Shown here: positions 20,586 to 28,878 of the stretch, in pieces
Layout of the letters: every line of letters starts with the position of its first letter
How positions within the stretch are numbered: the first letter of the stretch is position 1
Source of the DNA: Prevotellaceae bacterium UBA4332
GTDB taxonomy: Bacteria; Bacteroidota; Bacteroidia; Bacteroidales; Bacteroidaceae
Assembly (NCBI GenBank): GCA_002394365.1
Contig: DGTQ01000014.1
Span: forward strand, 94,431 to 130,334
DNA: 35,904 bases
Direction: 5' to 3'
Made by a program: the position numbers and the translations under genes
Notes under the pieces: model-generated
The model's database searches: none
The model's input: the letters and a program-made list of their open reading frames with translations, nothing else
Told to the model about the DNA's origin: nothing

Positions 20586-21428
20586 TCAATCATCAACTTC
20601 TCCCGTCTTGGTGTATTGCTTGCATTTTTCTATAAACTTTTCTGCGTTGACACGCTCTTTGGAGTCGGGATATTCGTTGATGAAACCATAGCACTCGTCC
20701 TCAGCATCCTGGAAACGGTCAGCTTGCTTAGCCTTCACGCTGTGTACGGCGAGTTCGTATTTGCTCTTCATGATGAGGGCGGCAAATTCCTCGCGCAGGG
20801 TGGTGAACGGGTATTCCTTCAGGGCGTTCTGCGATGTCACGATACAAGCCTCGTAGTTGTTGCCTCCGCTCGTGCAGTTGCCGAAGTATGTTCCGAGGTT
20901 GTAGTAGAGTTTTGCGTTCTGATACTCTTTCTCTACCAGTATGTCCTGCAGTTTGTACAGCTTGCCCTGTGCGTCGGTCTTGTGGCTGCTGAAGGGGTAG
21001 AGGTCCAGAAAATCCTGATATGCCTTCATGGCTTGTATGGTAGGAGTCTGGTCAAGTCGTGGTTCGGGCACGGTCTTGTAGAGGCTCTCTCCTATGTAGT
21101 AGCGTGCCAGCTCGGCATATTTGCCCTTGGCGTAGGAGGAGCAATATTTCTTGAATATTTCTGCTGCCGACTCATAGTCCTCACCCCTGTAGCACGACAT
21201 GCCGTAGAGGAACAGACATTCTTCTGCGTTCTCGGTACCCTTGAAGAGAGTCACCATATCGCCGAAAAGCAGGGAGGCACGAGAATACTTCTCTCTGTTG
21301 TACTGTTCCTTGGCATACTCATAGCGGTATATATAGTCGTCGGACTTATACACAGCATTAAACTCCTTAGCACAGCCGCTTAGGAGAATAATAGATGAAA
21401 CGATAGCAAAAAGAGCTTTTCTATTCAT
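20586..21428 (-). CDS. bamD: Outer membrane assembly lipoprotein BamD
   Basis: A 280-aa lipoprotein of the Bam complex that inserts beta-barrel proteins into the outer membrane. It has a lipobox LLSGC near residue 20, followed by TPR repeats: YEYAKEQYNREKYSRASLLFGDM, LYGMSCYRGEDYESAAEIFKKY, and later YNLGTYFGN and EACIVTSQNALKEYPF. I use the ATG at 21428. The frame is open to a TTG at 21452, but that TTG lies within the -7 box TACCTTTG (21450-21457), so it cannot be in the mRNA. Short GTTGAAA repeats follow upstream. Confidence 0.92.
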   Translation of the reverse strand: MNRKALFAIVSSIILLSGCAKEFNAVYKSDDYIYRYEYAKEQYNREKYSRASLLFGDMVTLFKGTENAEECLFLYGMSCYRGEDYESAAEIFKKYCSSYAKGKYAELARYYIGESLYKTVPEPRLDQTPTIQAMKAYQDFLDLYPFSSHKTDAQGKLYKLQDILVEKEYQNAKLYYNLGTYFGNCTSGGNNYEACIVTSQNALKEYPFTTLREEFAALIMKSKYELAVHSVKAKQADRFQDAEDECYGFINEYPDSKERVNAEKFIEKCKQYTKTGEVDD

Positions 21429-21449
21429 TATTTTACGTAAAATCGGGTG

Positions 21450-21457
21450 CAAAGGTA
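21450..21457 (-). promoter_or_regulatory. -7 box of the bamD operon
   Basis: Minus strand TACCTTTG, an exact match, 22 bp upstream of ATG 21428. It fixes the bamD start by excluding the TTG at 21452. Confidence 0.7.
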
Positions 21458-21531
21458 CTAAGAAAAGTTGAAAGTTGAAAGTTGAAAGTTGAAAGTTCGC
21501 GCATATTTTAGAATTATTAAGAAAAAAGTAT

Positions 21532-21539
21532 TACCTTTG
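21532..21539 (+). promoter_or_regulatory. -7 box of uvrB, touching the start codon
   Basis: TACCTTTG ends 3 bp before ATG 21542 and 9 bp before ATG 21548. The expected transcription start (about 5-7 bases after the box) falls at 21544-21546, so ATG 21548 would be read from a nearly leaderless mRNA. Confidence 0.55.
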
Positions 21540-21547
21540 CAATGGCT

Positions 21548-23695
21548 ATGCAAAAATTCAATCTTACATCAAAATATAAACCTACTGGTGACCAGCCTGA
21601 GGCTATAGAGCAACTGGTGGAGGGAGTGCGCAACGGTGTGCCAGCCCAGGTGTTGCTTGGTGTCACGGGCTCGGGAAAGACGTTCACGATGGCAAACGTC
21701 ATTCAGCAGGTGGGCAAGCCGACGCTTATCTTGTCGCATAACAAGACGCTTGCCGCACAGCTCTACGAGGAGATGAAGGCTTTCTTTCCCGATAATGCGG
21801 TGGAATACTACGTGTCCTACTACGATTATTATCAGCCAGAATCATATCTGCCTACTACGGATACGTACATAGAGAAAGACCTTGCGATAAATGACGAGAT
21901 AGACAGGTTGAGGCTTTCGGCTGTGACCGCCTTGCTGTCAGGAAGAAAAGACGTGATTATCGTGAGCTCGGTATCGTGCATATATGGTATGGGGGGACCT
22001 TCTACCTTGCAGGGCAGCGTGGTGGTGATAAATCGTGGACAGACCATAGACCGTGATGAGTTCCTGAGGCGTCTTGTGGAGTTGCAGTATGTGCATAACG
22101 ACGTGGGACTCGAAAGGGGAGAATTCAGAGTGAAGGGCGACACGGTGGATGTGGCTATGGCTTATAGCGAGGATATCTTGCGGGTTACGTTCTGGGACGA
22201 CGAGATAGACGGCATAGAGGAGCTTGACGGAGAGACCTTGCGCAGGAAGGGCTCGTTTACCGAATATAAGATTTATCCTGCCAATCTCTTTGTCACTACC
22301 AAGGAACAGCAGGAGATAGCCATACGCCAGATACAGGACGACCTCGTGAAGCAGGAGGATTATTTTCACGAGATAGGAGACGACATCAAGGCTCAGCGCA
22401 TAAAAGAAAGAGTGGAGTATGACCTCGAGATGATAAAGGAACTGGGACACTGTTCTGGCATAGAGAACTACTCAAGATATTTTGACGGCAGGGCTCCAGG
22501 CGAGCGACCTTATTGCCTGTTTGACTTCTTCCCAAAGGATTTCCTCATGATGATAGACGAGAGCCACGTCTCCGTGCCCCAGATAAGGGCTATGTATGGT
22601 GGCGACAGGAGCAGAAAGCAAAACCTTGTGGAGTACGGCTTCCGCTTGCCTGCAGCATTTGACAATCGTCCTTTGCGGTTTGAGGAGTTTGAGCAGATGC
22701 TGAATCAGGTAATATATGTCTCAGCAACTCCTGCGGAATACGAACTGAATGCAGCAGAGGGCGTGGTGGTAGAACAGGTGATACGCCCCACAGGACTCCT
22801 TGACCCGAAGATAGAGGTGCGTCCTACGGAAAACCAGATAGACGACCTTCTGGAGGAGATACGTGTTTGCTCGGAGAAGCACGAACGTGTTCTCGTTACC
22901 ACGCTTACAAAGCGCATGGCAGAGGAACTGACGGAATACCTCCTTAACCACGGGGTAAAGACTAATTATATACATTCTGATGTTACTACACTTGACAGAG
23001 TGCAGATACTCAGCGACTTGCGTGCAGGCAAGTACGATGTCCTGGTAGGTATAAACCTTCTGCGTGAGGGACTTGACTTGCCCGAGGTGTCTCTTGTAGC
23101 AATACTCGATGCCGACAAGGAGGGTTTCCTGCGCAATCGAACCTCACTCACCCAGACGGCTGGACGTGCCGCACGTAACGTGGAGGGCAGAGTGATAATG
23201 TACGCCGACACCATTACGGCATCCATGCAGCAGACGATAGACGAGACGAATCGCCGACGTGCCAAGCAGATAGCCTATAACGAGGCTCACGGCGTGGTGC
23301 CACAACAGATAAAGAAAGACCTTAACCGTCAGACTATCAACATCAGTCATGAAGGCAAGCCCTCTGCATCTTCTAAGGCTGGTTCTATGGCTGGAAGTAT
23401 TGGCTCTATGGCTGGAAGTATTGGTTCTATGGCTGGAGGTATTGGTTCCAAGACAGGAGGCAGTGCTTCTGGCAGAAAACTCTCTGCCGCACAACCATAC
23501 TCGGAGCCTTCTAACTACGATTACGCGATGGCTGCCGATCCAATAGTGAAGAAGATGACGCCAGAGCAGATACGCAAGGCGATAGAAAATTCTACGGAGA
23601 AGATGAAGGAAGCCGCCAAGAACCTCGACTTCCTCCTTGCTGCCCAGTATCGTGACGAGGTTGTGGAACTCCAGCGCCTGCTCGACGAAAAATAA
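21548..23695 (+). CDS. uvrB: UvrABC excision nuclease subunit B
   Basis: A 715-aa nucleotide excision repair helicase. It starts MQKFNLTSKYKPTGDQPEAI; Walker A is LGVTGSGKTFT (about 37-47). The beta-hairpin region is YYDYYQPESYLPTTDTYIEKD. Further motifs are MMIDESHVSVPQ, VSATPAEYEL, REGLDLPEVSLVAILDADKEGFLR and QTAGRAARN. The C-terminal UVR motif is EKMKEAAKNLDFLLAAQYRDEVVELQRLL. Between the helicase core and UVR motif a linker contains three tandem copies of GSMAGSI (23381-23443), unusual for the family. I prefer ATG 21548 over 21542 because of the promoter position; both are possible. Confidence 0.97.
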   Translation: MQKFNLTSKYKPTGDQPEAIEQLVEGVRNGVPAQVLLGVTGSGKTFTMANVIQQVGKPTLILSHNKTLAAQLYEEMKAFFPDNAVEYYVSYYDYYQPESYLPTTDTYIEKDLAINDEIDRLRLSAVTALLSGRKDVIIVSSVSCIYGMGGPSTLQGSVVVINRGQTIDRDEFLRRLVELQYVHNDVGLERGEFRVKGDTVDVAMAYSEDILRVTFWDDEIDGIEELDGETLRRKGSFTEYKIYPANLFVTTKEQQEIAIRQIQDDLVKQEDYFHEIGDDIKAQRIKERVEYDLEMIKELGHCSGIENYSRYFDGRAPGERPYCLFDFFPKDFLMMIDESHVSVPQIRAMYGGDRSRKQNLVEYGFRLPAAFDNRPLRFEEFEQMLNQVIYVSATPAEYELNAAEGVVVEQVIRPTGLLDPKIEVRPTENQIDDLLEEIRVCSEKHERVLVTTLTKRMAEELTEYLLNHGVKTNYIHSDVTTLDRVQILSDLRAGKYDVLVGINLLREGLDLPEVSLVAILDADKEGFLRNRTSLTQTAGRAARNVEGRVIMYADTITASMQQTIDETNRRRAKQIAYNEAHGVVPQQIKKDLNRQTINISHEGKPSASSKAGSMAGSIGSMAGSIGSMAGGIGSKTGGSASGRKLSAAQPYSEPSNYDYAMAADPIVKKMTPEQIRKAIENSTEKMKEAAKNLDFLLAAQYRDEVVELQRLLDEK
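23381..23443 (+). repeat. 21-bp tandem repeat in the uvrB linker
   Basis: Three units of GGTTCTATGGCTGGAAGTATT with few changes (23381, 23402, 23423), encoding GSMAGSI three times before GSKTGG. It is in frame and lies in a flexible linker. Confidence 0.85.
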
Positions 23696-23710
23696 AGTAC
23701 ACAATAGCCT

Positions 23711-23822
23711 GTAAGTAAATTCGGCTGTAAGTAAACTCAGCTGTAAGTAAACTCGGCTGTAAGTAAACTCGGCTGTAAGTAAACTCAGCTGCAAGTAAAC
23801 TCGGCTGTAAGTAAGCTCAGCC
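23711..23822. repeat. 16-bp tandem repeat (GTAAGTAAACTCGGCT)
   Basis: Seven near-identical 16-bp units from 23711, differing at one or two positions, directly after uvrB. There are no unique spacers, so it is a minisatellite, not a CRISPR. It precedes the shared terminator of uvrB and rnfA. Confidence 0.9.
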
Positions 23823-23856
23823 TTTAAGCAGGCTCTCAGACGGCTGCAGATATAAA

Positions 23857-23891
23857 AAAAACATCCCTACGGAAGAACGTAAGGATGTTTT
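23857..23891. terminator. Bidirectional terminator between uvrB and rnfA
   Basis: AAAACATCC-CTACG / CGTA-A-GGATGTTTT with a short GAAGAA loop, an A-run on the left and a T-run on the right. It can terminate both the uvrB (plus) and rnf (minus) transcripts. Confidence 0.85.
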
Positions 23892-23914
23892 TTTGTTGTA
23901 TATGTATGTTCCGA

Positions 23915-24514
23915 TTAGATTCCGAAGAGAGTCTTCAGACCACCATCAACACCGCTGAAGCCCATGAAGGCAAGAGCGAGGAGAGATGCTGTAACGAGGG
24001 TGATGGAAACACCCTTCATACCCTTAGGCACGGCAGCATACTCAAGCTGCTCACGAAGTCCTGCGAAGAGGATGAGTGCAAGACCAAAACCCAAAGCAGA
24101 AGCCAGGGCATAGTCCAGAGACATGAGCAGGTTATAATCCTTCTGCACTACGAGGATGGCAACACCCAGCACAGCACAGTTGGTGGTGATAAGTGGAAGG
24201 AACACGCCAAGAGCCTGGTAGAGTGGGGGAGACACCTTCTTGAGGATAATCTCAACCATCTGCACCAGAGATGCTATGACGAGAATGAATGACAAGGTCT
24301 GCAAGAAGCCCAGGCCCATTGGGGTGAGGACGTACATCTGCAGAAGCCATGTTACGAGAGTAGCCAACACCATGACGAAGGCTACAGCAGCTGACATGCC
24401 AAGTGATGTGCTTACCTTCTGGCTGACGCCGAGGAATGGACATATACCAAGGAATTGGCTGAGTACGATATTGTTAACGAATATCGCAGCGATGAAAATC
24501 AATAGATACTCCAT
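23915..24514 (-). CDS. rnfA: Rnf electron transport complex subunit A
   Basis: A 199-aa integral membrane protein with about six transmembrane helices, starting MEYLLIFIAAIFVNNIVLSQFLGICPFLGVS. The conserved Cys-containing LGICPFLGVS loop and the matching VNNCAVLGVA-type site (TNCAVLGVAIL) support an RnfA membrane Fe-S ligand role. It is the last gene of rnfBCDGEA, 6 bp downstream of rnfE. The complex moves Na+ or H+ while transferring electrons between ferredoxin and NAD. Confidence 0.95.
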   Translation of the reverse strand: MEYLLIFIAAIFVNNIVLSQFLGICPFLGVSQKVSTSLGMSAAVAFVMVLATLVTWLLQMYVLTPMGLGFLQTLSFILVIASLVQMVEIILKKVSPPLYQALGVFLPLITTNCAVLGVAILVVQKDYNLLMSLDYALASALGFGLALILFAGLREQLEYAAVPKGMKGVSITLVTASLLALAFMGFSGVDGGLKTLFGI

Positions 24515-24520
24515 AATTCT

Positions 24521-25105
24521 TTAAGCCTTCTTAAAACGGTTGATTACTGCAATAATGTATCCCAGGGTGAGGAAAGCACCTGGAGGGAGAATGAAAATCA
24601 GCATGCCGAAGTCTTCAGGGATGAGGCGCAGGTCAAATACTGTGCCGTTGCCGAGAAGCTCACGGAAGATGCCGAGAGTAGTAAGACCAATGGTGAAGCC
24701 CAGACCGATACCGATACCATCCATAGCAGAGTCGAGGGGTGAGTTCTTTCCTGCGAAAGACTCCGCACGACCAAGGATGATACAGTTAACCACGATAAGA
24801 GGAATGAACAGACCGAGCGACTTGTCAACCTCTGGCGCGTAAGCCTTGATAACGAGCTGCACTATGGTTACGAGTGTAGCGATAACGACGATATAGACAG
24901 GGATGTGTACCATGTCTGGTGTGAGGTTCTTGATGGCAGAGATGATTATATTAGAGAATATAAGCACTGCCATGGTAGCAAGTCCCATCATCAAGCCGTT
25001 TGTTGCGCTTGTTGTAGTAGCAAGTGTAGGACACATGCCGAGCATCAATACAAAGGTAGGATTCTCCTTGATGATGCCATTCATTATAATACCGAATTTT
25101 GTCAT
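24521..25105 (-). CDS. rnfE: Rnf electron transport complex subunit E
   Basis: A 194-aa membrane protein paralogous to RnfA. It has MNGIIKENPTFVLMLGMCPTLATTTSATNGLMMG, with the conserved LGMCPTLA Cys loop, and VNCIILGRAESFA as the second Fe-S-ligand loop. A clear Shine-Dalgarno (AGGAGG, about 8 bp upstream) precedes ATG 25105, an exception in this window. It lies 21 bp downstream of rnfG in the operon. Confidence 0.95.
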   Translation of the reverse strand: MTKFGIIMNGIIKENPTFVLMLGMCPTLATTTSATNGLMMGLATMAVLIFSNIIISAIKNLTPDMVHIPVYIVVIATLVTIVQLVIKAYAPEVDKSLGLFIPLIVVNCIILGRAESFAGKNSPLDSAMDGIGIGLGFTIGLTTLGIFRELLGNGTVFDLRLIPEDFGMLIFILPPGAFLTLGYIIAVINRFKKA

Positions 25106-25109
25106 AATG

Positions 25110-25117
25110 TAAATCCT
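25110..25117 (-). promoter_or_regulatory. Shine-Dalgarno of rnfE
   Basis: Minus strand AAAGGAGGATTTACATTATG: a strong AGGAGG about 10 bp before the rnfE ATG. Most genes here lack such a site; rnfG has the other example. Confidence 0.65.
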
Positions 25118-25125
25118 CCTTTTTA

Positions 25126-25728
25126 TTAGCTGTTCTGTTTTGTTGCGCCCGTAGCTCCGTCAGTATGAGTCTTGTAGATAGTATAAGCCTGCTGTACGGC
25201 ACGCAGGAATGCGCGTGAAGTGATAGTTGATGCGGTAATGGCGTCAATCTCGCCACCGTCCTTTGATACAGTCAGTTCCTTCTTGCCAGGATTCTTGCCG
25301 ATGATGTCGCCAGGATTTCCCTTCTGGAACCAGTCTGGGCACTTGGCACCAAGACCAGGAGTCTCGTTGTTCTCAAGAACTGTGTAGCCAAGGATGTCGC
25401 CACCCTCGTTGAAACCTACAAGTACCGTAAGGTTGCCGCCGAAAGCGTTAGGGTCAGTAGATTGTACGGCTGTGCCCTTGTCTGTCTTATACATGATATA
25501 AGTGAGCTCCTTGCCGTCAACGTCACACTTTATTGTGTCAGGCGTCTCCACCTTTACTTCGCCACCACCCATAACGGCTGTGATACCGTCAGAGAGAGCC
25601 TTCTCGTTGGCAGCCTTGATAGGTGCTTCCGTAAGGTTGTTGGCGTAAGCGAGGAGACCACCACAAATAACTGATATGCCCGTGAGGACACACACCATGT
25701 TTGTGAGATTTGATTTCAATTTTTCCAT
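25126..25728 (-). CDS. rnfG: Rnf electron transport complex subunit G
   Basis: A 200-aa protein with an N-terminal membrane anchor (NMVCVLTGISVICGGLLAYA, about 9-28) and a periplasmic FMN-binding domain. The flavinylation motif near the C-terminus, DAITASTITSRAF, carries the covalent FMN on its threonine; it follows GAKCPDWFQKG. The frame is open to 25758, but a strong GGAGGAG Shine-Dalgarno lies just before ATG 25728 (MEKLKSNL), so I start there. It lies between rnfD and rnfE. Confidence 0.93.
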   Translation of the reverse strand: MEKLKSNLTNMVCVLTGISVICGGLLAYANNLTEAPIKAANEKALSDGITAVMGGGEVKVETPDTIKCDVDGKELTYIMYKTDKGTAVQSTDPNAFGGNLTVLVGFNEGGDILGYTVLENNETPGLGAKCPDWFQKGNPGDIIGKNPGKKELTVSKDGGEIDAITASTITSRAFLRAVQQAYTIYKTHTDGATGATKQNS

Positions 25729-25731
25729 GTC

Positions 25732-25743
25732 TTCTCCTCCTTT
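25732..25743 (-). promoter_or_regulatory. Shine-Dalgarno of rnfG
   Basis: Minus strand AGGAGGAGAAGACATGG sets the start of rnfG at ATG 25728 and excludes the longer open frame. It lies in the short gap after rnfD. Confidence 0.7.
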
Positions 25744-25744
25744 T

Positions 25745-26740
25745 TTAGTTCTTTGCAAGCACTTCGCCGAAACGCTTAGGCTTGATATACATATTTATAA
25801 GAGGTGTAAACGCATTCATGATGAGAATAGCGAATGACATACCCTCTGGGTAAGCACCCCAGTTACGGATAATGATTGTCAGCACACCTATTGATACACC
25901 ATAGATAATCTGTCCCTTGTGGGTCATTGGTGAGGTTACGTAATCGGTTGCCATGAAGATAGCACCGAGCATCAAGCCACCAGAGAAGATAACCTGGAAA
26001 GGATCAGCATAAACAGTATTGTCGGCAAGATAGAGCAAGCCTGCTATTACGAATACTGTGCAGATGATTGATACAGGGATGTGCCATGTGATAATCTTCT
26101 TCCAAAGCATGTAGCACAGACCGAGGAGAAGAGCCAGAGCACAAATCTCGCCGATAGCACCTACGCCGTCAGGATTGTTGCCCAGGAACATGTCCCATGA
26201 AGATGGCAGCTGGTCAAGTACGCCTGTCTCGCCCTTTATGGCACGCTTCATGAGAGAAAGAGGTGTAGCACCTGTCTCAGCATCGGTATATTCCATCAGC
26301 TGACCAGCCTTTGGCCATGTTGTCATGGCTGTTGGGAAGCTGACGAGCAGGAAGCAACGACCTACGAGTGCTGGGTTGAAAGGATTCTGTCCCAGTCCGC
26401 CGAATGTCATCTTGCCGACACCGATGGCAACGAGAGCGCCAACGATAATCATCCACAGAGGGAAGTTTGAAGGCAGGTTCATACCCAACAGCAGACCTGT
26501 TACGAGAGCTGAACCATCAAGAAGAGTAGGCTCTTTCTTGAGGAAGCATTTGCAGATAGCCCACTCAAAGAAGAGGCAGGCTGCCACGCTCACAAGGCAC
26601 ACGATGAGAGAGCCGAGACCGAAGAAATAGAATGATGCAAGCAAAGCAGGAAGCAATGCGATAACTACACCATACATATTCTTCTTCACCGAGTCATTGG
26701 CGTGTGCGTGAGGTGAAAGAGAAACAATTAAGTTACCCAT
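25745..26740 (-). CDS. rnfD: Rnf electron transport complex subunit D
   Basis: A 331-aa integral membrane protein (about ten helices) starting MGNLIVSLSPHAHANDSVKKNM. It contains the NQR2/RnfD flavinylation motif in TDAETGATPLSLMK, where the Thr of TGAT carries FMN, and the family motifs GGLGQNPFNPALVGRCFLLVSFP and SGGLMLGAIFMATDYVTSPMT. It carries ion-pump function with RnfA and RnfE. It lies downstream of rnfC (40 bp) and is followed by rnfG. Confidence 0.96.
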   Translation of the reverse strand: MGNLIVSLSPHAHANDSVKKNMYGVVIALLPALLASFYFFGLGSLIVCLVSVAACLFFEWAICKCFLKKEPTLLDGSALVTGLLLGMNLPSNFPLWMIIVGALVAIGVGKMTFGGLGQNPFNPALVGRCFLLVSFPTAMTTWPKAGQLMEYTDAETGATPLSLMKRAIKGETGVLDQLPSSWDMFLGNNPDGVGAIGEICALALLLGLCYMLWKKIITWHIPVSIICTVFVIAGLLYLADNTVYADPFQVIFSGGLMLGAIFMATDYVTSPMTHKGQIIYGVSIGVLTIIIRNWGAYPEGMSFAILIMNAFTPLINMYIKPKRFGEVLAKN

Positions 26741-26780
26741 ATTCTTTATTCTTTTACTTTTTTTACTTTAATACATTCAT

Positions 26781-28322
26781 TTATGCTGGCCATCCCTTTG
26801 GCAATACGGCTGGCTTAGGACCACATGTGATGTGTGGCACAGGGTTAGCCTTCTTGCCTGAGAAGTCGAGGTCTGTAGGAGTTACGAAAGGCTTTTCTGC
26901 CGTGTGCATCACAAACTCCTTGCCGTCCTTGGTCTTAGCCTTAGGAGCCTCTGCCTTTGCTGCTGGTGCAGGAGCAGGAGCGTTACGGCTGCGAATGATG
27001 CCCATAACGGTGCCCTTACCCTTGCGAATATCGTCAAGCAGACGACGATAGGCAGGACATGTGAACTGGCAAGAGCCACACTCGATACAAGAAGTTACGT
27101 CCTCTGCCTCGAGCAGGTCCCACTTCTCCATCTTTGCTGCCTTGGCAAGCAGGAATGGCTCCAGTCCCATAGGACAAGCGCTGACGCACTTTGCACAACG
27201 GATACATGGCTGCTCCTCTGGCATTACGGCATCCTTGCCTGTAAGTACGGTGATAGAGTTCTGACCCTTTCCTACTGGAACCTCTATAGAAGGTACGGCA
27301 CGTCCCATCATAGGACCACCTGCCAGCACTTTGTTCTCGCCCTCAGGCATACCGCCACAGAGGTTGATGAGGTCAGCAAATGATGTACCCATGCGAACAA
27401 GGAAGTTGCTTGGCTTCTTTATCTGCAGACCAGTAACGGTAGTGTAGCGCTCGAAGAGAGGCTTCTTCTTCATTACTGCCTCATATACGGCAACAGCAGT
27501 ACCCGCATTCTGTACTACAGCACCTACGCTGATAGGTATTGCTGGTGGTGCAGGCACCTGGCGACGTATAACGGCGTCGATGAGCTGCTTCTCACCACCC
27601 TGTGGGTACTTCTTCTGCAGAGGCACAACCTCGATGTTGCTGTCGTTAGCCACCTTTTCGGTAAGCAGCTTGATAGCCTCGGGCTTGTTGTCCTCTATGC
27701 CGATATAACCCTTGTTCACCTTCACTGCTGCCATGAGAATGCGGAGGCCCTCTACGAGCTGGTCTGCCTTCTCCAGCATCAGACGGTAGTCGGAAGTGAT
27801 ATAAGGCTCACACTCCACACCGTTGATGATTACGCACTCAGCCTTGGCTCCAGGAGGAGGCATGAGCTTCACGTGGGTTGGGAAACAAGCACCACCCATA
27901 CCTACGATACCAGCGTACTTCACGCGATTTACGATTTCCTCTGGTGTCAGTTCAGGGTGATCAGCGAGTTTCTCTAATTTGTCTGAACGGTCGATAGTCT
28001 CTTCCCAGTCATCGCCCTCAACCTTAACGGTGATGGCAGGCTTCATGGCACCAGATACGTCAAGGCTGTCACCAACCTTCACTACGGTACCTGAAACAGA
28101 AGAGAAGATGTTTGCTGAAACGAAACCTCCAGCCTCTGCAATCATCGTGCCCACCTTCACCTTGTCGCCTTCCTTTACGATGGCCTTGGCAGGTGCGCCA
28201 ATGTGCTGGCTGAGAGAGAATACTGCCTGCTGTGGCAATGGTGCAGGCTGTGTAACGGCGTCATTGCTCAGCTTGTTCTCAGCTGGGTGAACGCCACCAA
28301 TTCTAAAAGTTCTTGCTTTCAT
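26781..28322 (-). CDS. rnfC: Rnf electron transport complex subunit C
   Basis: A 513-aa membrane-associated protein that takes electrons from NADH or passes them to NAD+. It has an N-terminal barrel-like region, an NAD/FMN-binding part with GIVGMGGACFPTHVKL (about 138-153), and two 4Fe-4S clusters at CIRCAKCVSACPMGLEP and CIECGSCQFTCPAYRRL (about 375-430). After an Ala/Pro-rich linker, residues ~478-513 (PFVTPTDLDFSG, KKANPVPHITCGPKPAVL, PKGWPA) form a tail that is nearly the same as the RnfB tail. That tail is not part of the RnfC family as I know it. The gene is otherwise intact. Confidence 0.96.
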   Translation of the reverse strand: MKARTFRIGGVHPAENKLSNDAVTQPAPLPQQAVFSLSQHIGAPAKAIVKEGDKVKVGTMIAEAGGFVSANIFSSVSGTVVKVGDSLDVSGAMKPAITVKVEGDDWEETIDRSDKLEKLADHPELTPEEIVNRVKYAGIVGMGGACFPTHVKLMPPPGAKAECVIINGVECEPYITSDYRLMLEKADQLVEGLRILMAAVKVNKGYIGIEDNKPEAIKLLTEKVANDSNIEVVPLQKKYPQGGEKQLIDAVIRRQVPAPPAIPISVGAVVQNAGTAVAVYEAVMKKKPLFERYTTVTGLQIKKPSNFLVRMGTSFADLINLCGGMPEGENKVLAGGPMMGRAVPSIEVPVGKGQNSITVLTGKDAVMPEEQPCIRCAKCVSACPMGLEPFLLAKAAKMEKWDLLEAEDVTSCIECGSCQFTCPAYRRLLDDIRKGKGTVMGIIRSRNAPAPAPAAKAEAPKAKTKDGKEFVMHTAEKPFVTPTDLDFSGKKANPVPHITCGPKPAVLPKGWPA

Positions 28323-28336
28323 TGCTATTAAACAGG

Positions 28337-28852
28337 TTATTTGTTAGTGCTATTTGCTGAGTCAGGCCATCCCTTTGGTAATACAGCAGGTTTAGGACCG
28401 CATGTGATGTAAGGAACAGGGTTAGCCTTAGGACCAGAGAAGTCCAATCCCTTTGGCTCTACGAATGGTTTGAGGTCAGTGGACATTGGTTTCAATGGTC
28501 CAGCTGGCTTCTTAGGTCCGTCAGATGCTGCAGGAGCACTTGCAGCAGGTTCGCTGGCTCCCTCAGAGAAGAGGATTGCCTGCACCTGATCCATTACTTC
28601 CGCACCACCGACTGGACAAGAAAGACCGTCGATAGAGCCCTTTTCTGTCGCAGCCTTGAAGCAAGCCGCAGCAAAACCAGAACAGCCTGGGAAACCGCAA
28701 CCACCACAGTTAGCCTGTGGAAGGATAGCAGCAACCTTCTCCTGTCGTGGGTCTTCCTGGACAGCAAACTTCTTGGCACAAATGAACAGAATCACTGCAG
28801 CGATAACCGCAATGATACCCAGTGTGAGCACTGATGATAAGATTAAGCTCAT
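28337..28852 (-). CDS. rnfB: Rnf electron transport complex subunit B (short form)
   Basis: A 171-aa protein with one membrane helix (about 7-26) and the RnfB 4Fe-4S domain, CGGCGFPGCSGFAAAC (49-64) and SCPVGGAEV (79-87). Ordinary RnfB proteins are longer and add a ferredoxin domain with two more clusters; here no C-x2-C-x2-C-x3-C motif follows. Instead a Pro/Ala linker leads to a ~40-residue tail (FVEPKGLDFSG...YITCGPKPAVLPKGWP) nearly the same as the RnfC tail. Either the ferredoxin domain was lost or it is provided elsewhere. The first rnf gene; it follows rseC. Confidence 0.9.
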   Translation of the reverse strand: MSLILSSVLTLGIIAVIAAVILFICAKKFAVQEDPRQEKVAAILPQANCGGCGFPGCSGFAAACFKAATEKGSIDGLSCPVGGAEVMDQVQAILFSEGASEPAASAPAASDGPKKPAGPLKPMSTDLKPFVEPKGLDFSGPKANPVPYITCGPKPAVLPKGWPDSANSTNK

Positions 28853-28878
28853 AATGTGTTTGTTAAAGTTATTAAAAG

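Noticed and set aside
23711..23822. Array-like 16-bp repeats that could be taken for a CRISPR
   Set aside because: The units are directly adjacent with no unique spacers, and no cas genes are nearby. It is a tandem minisatellite.
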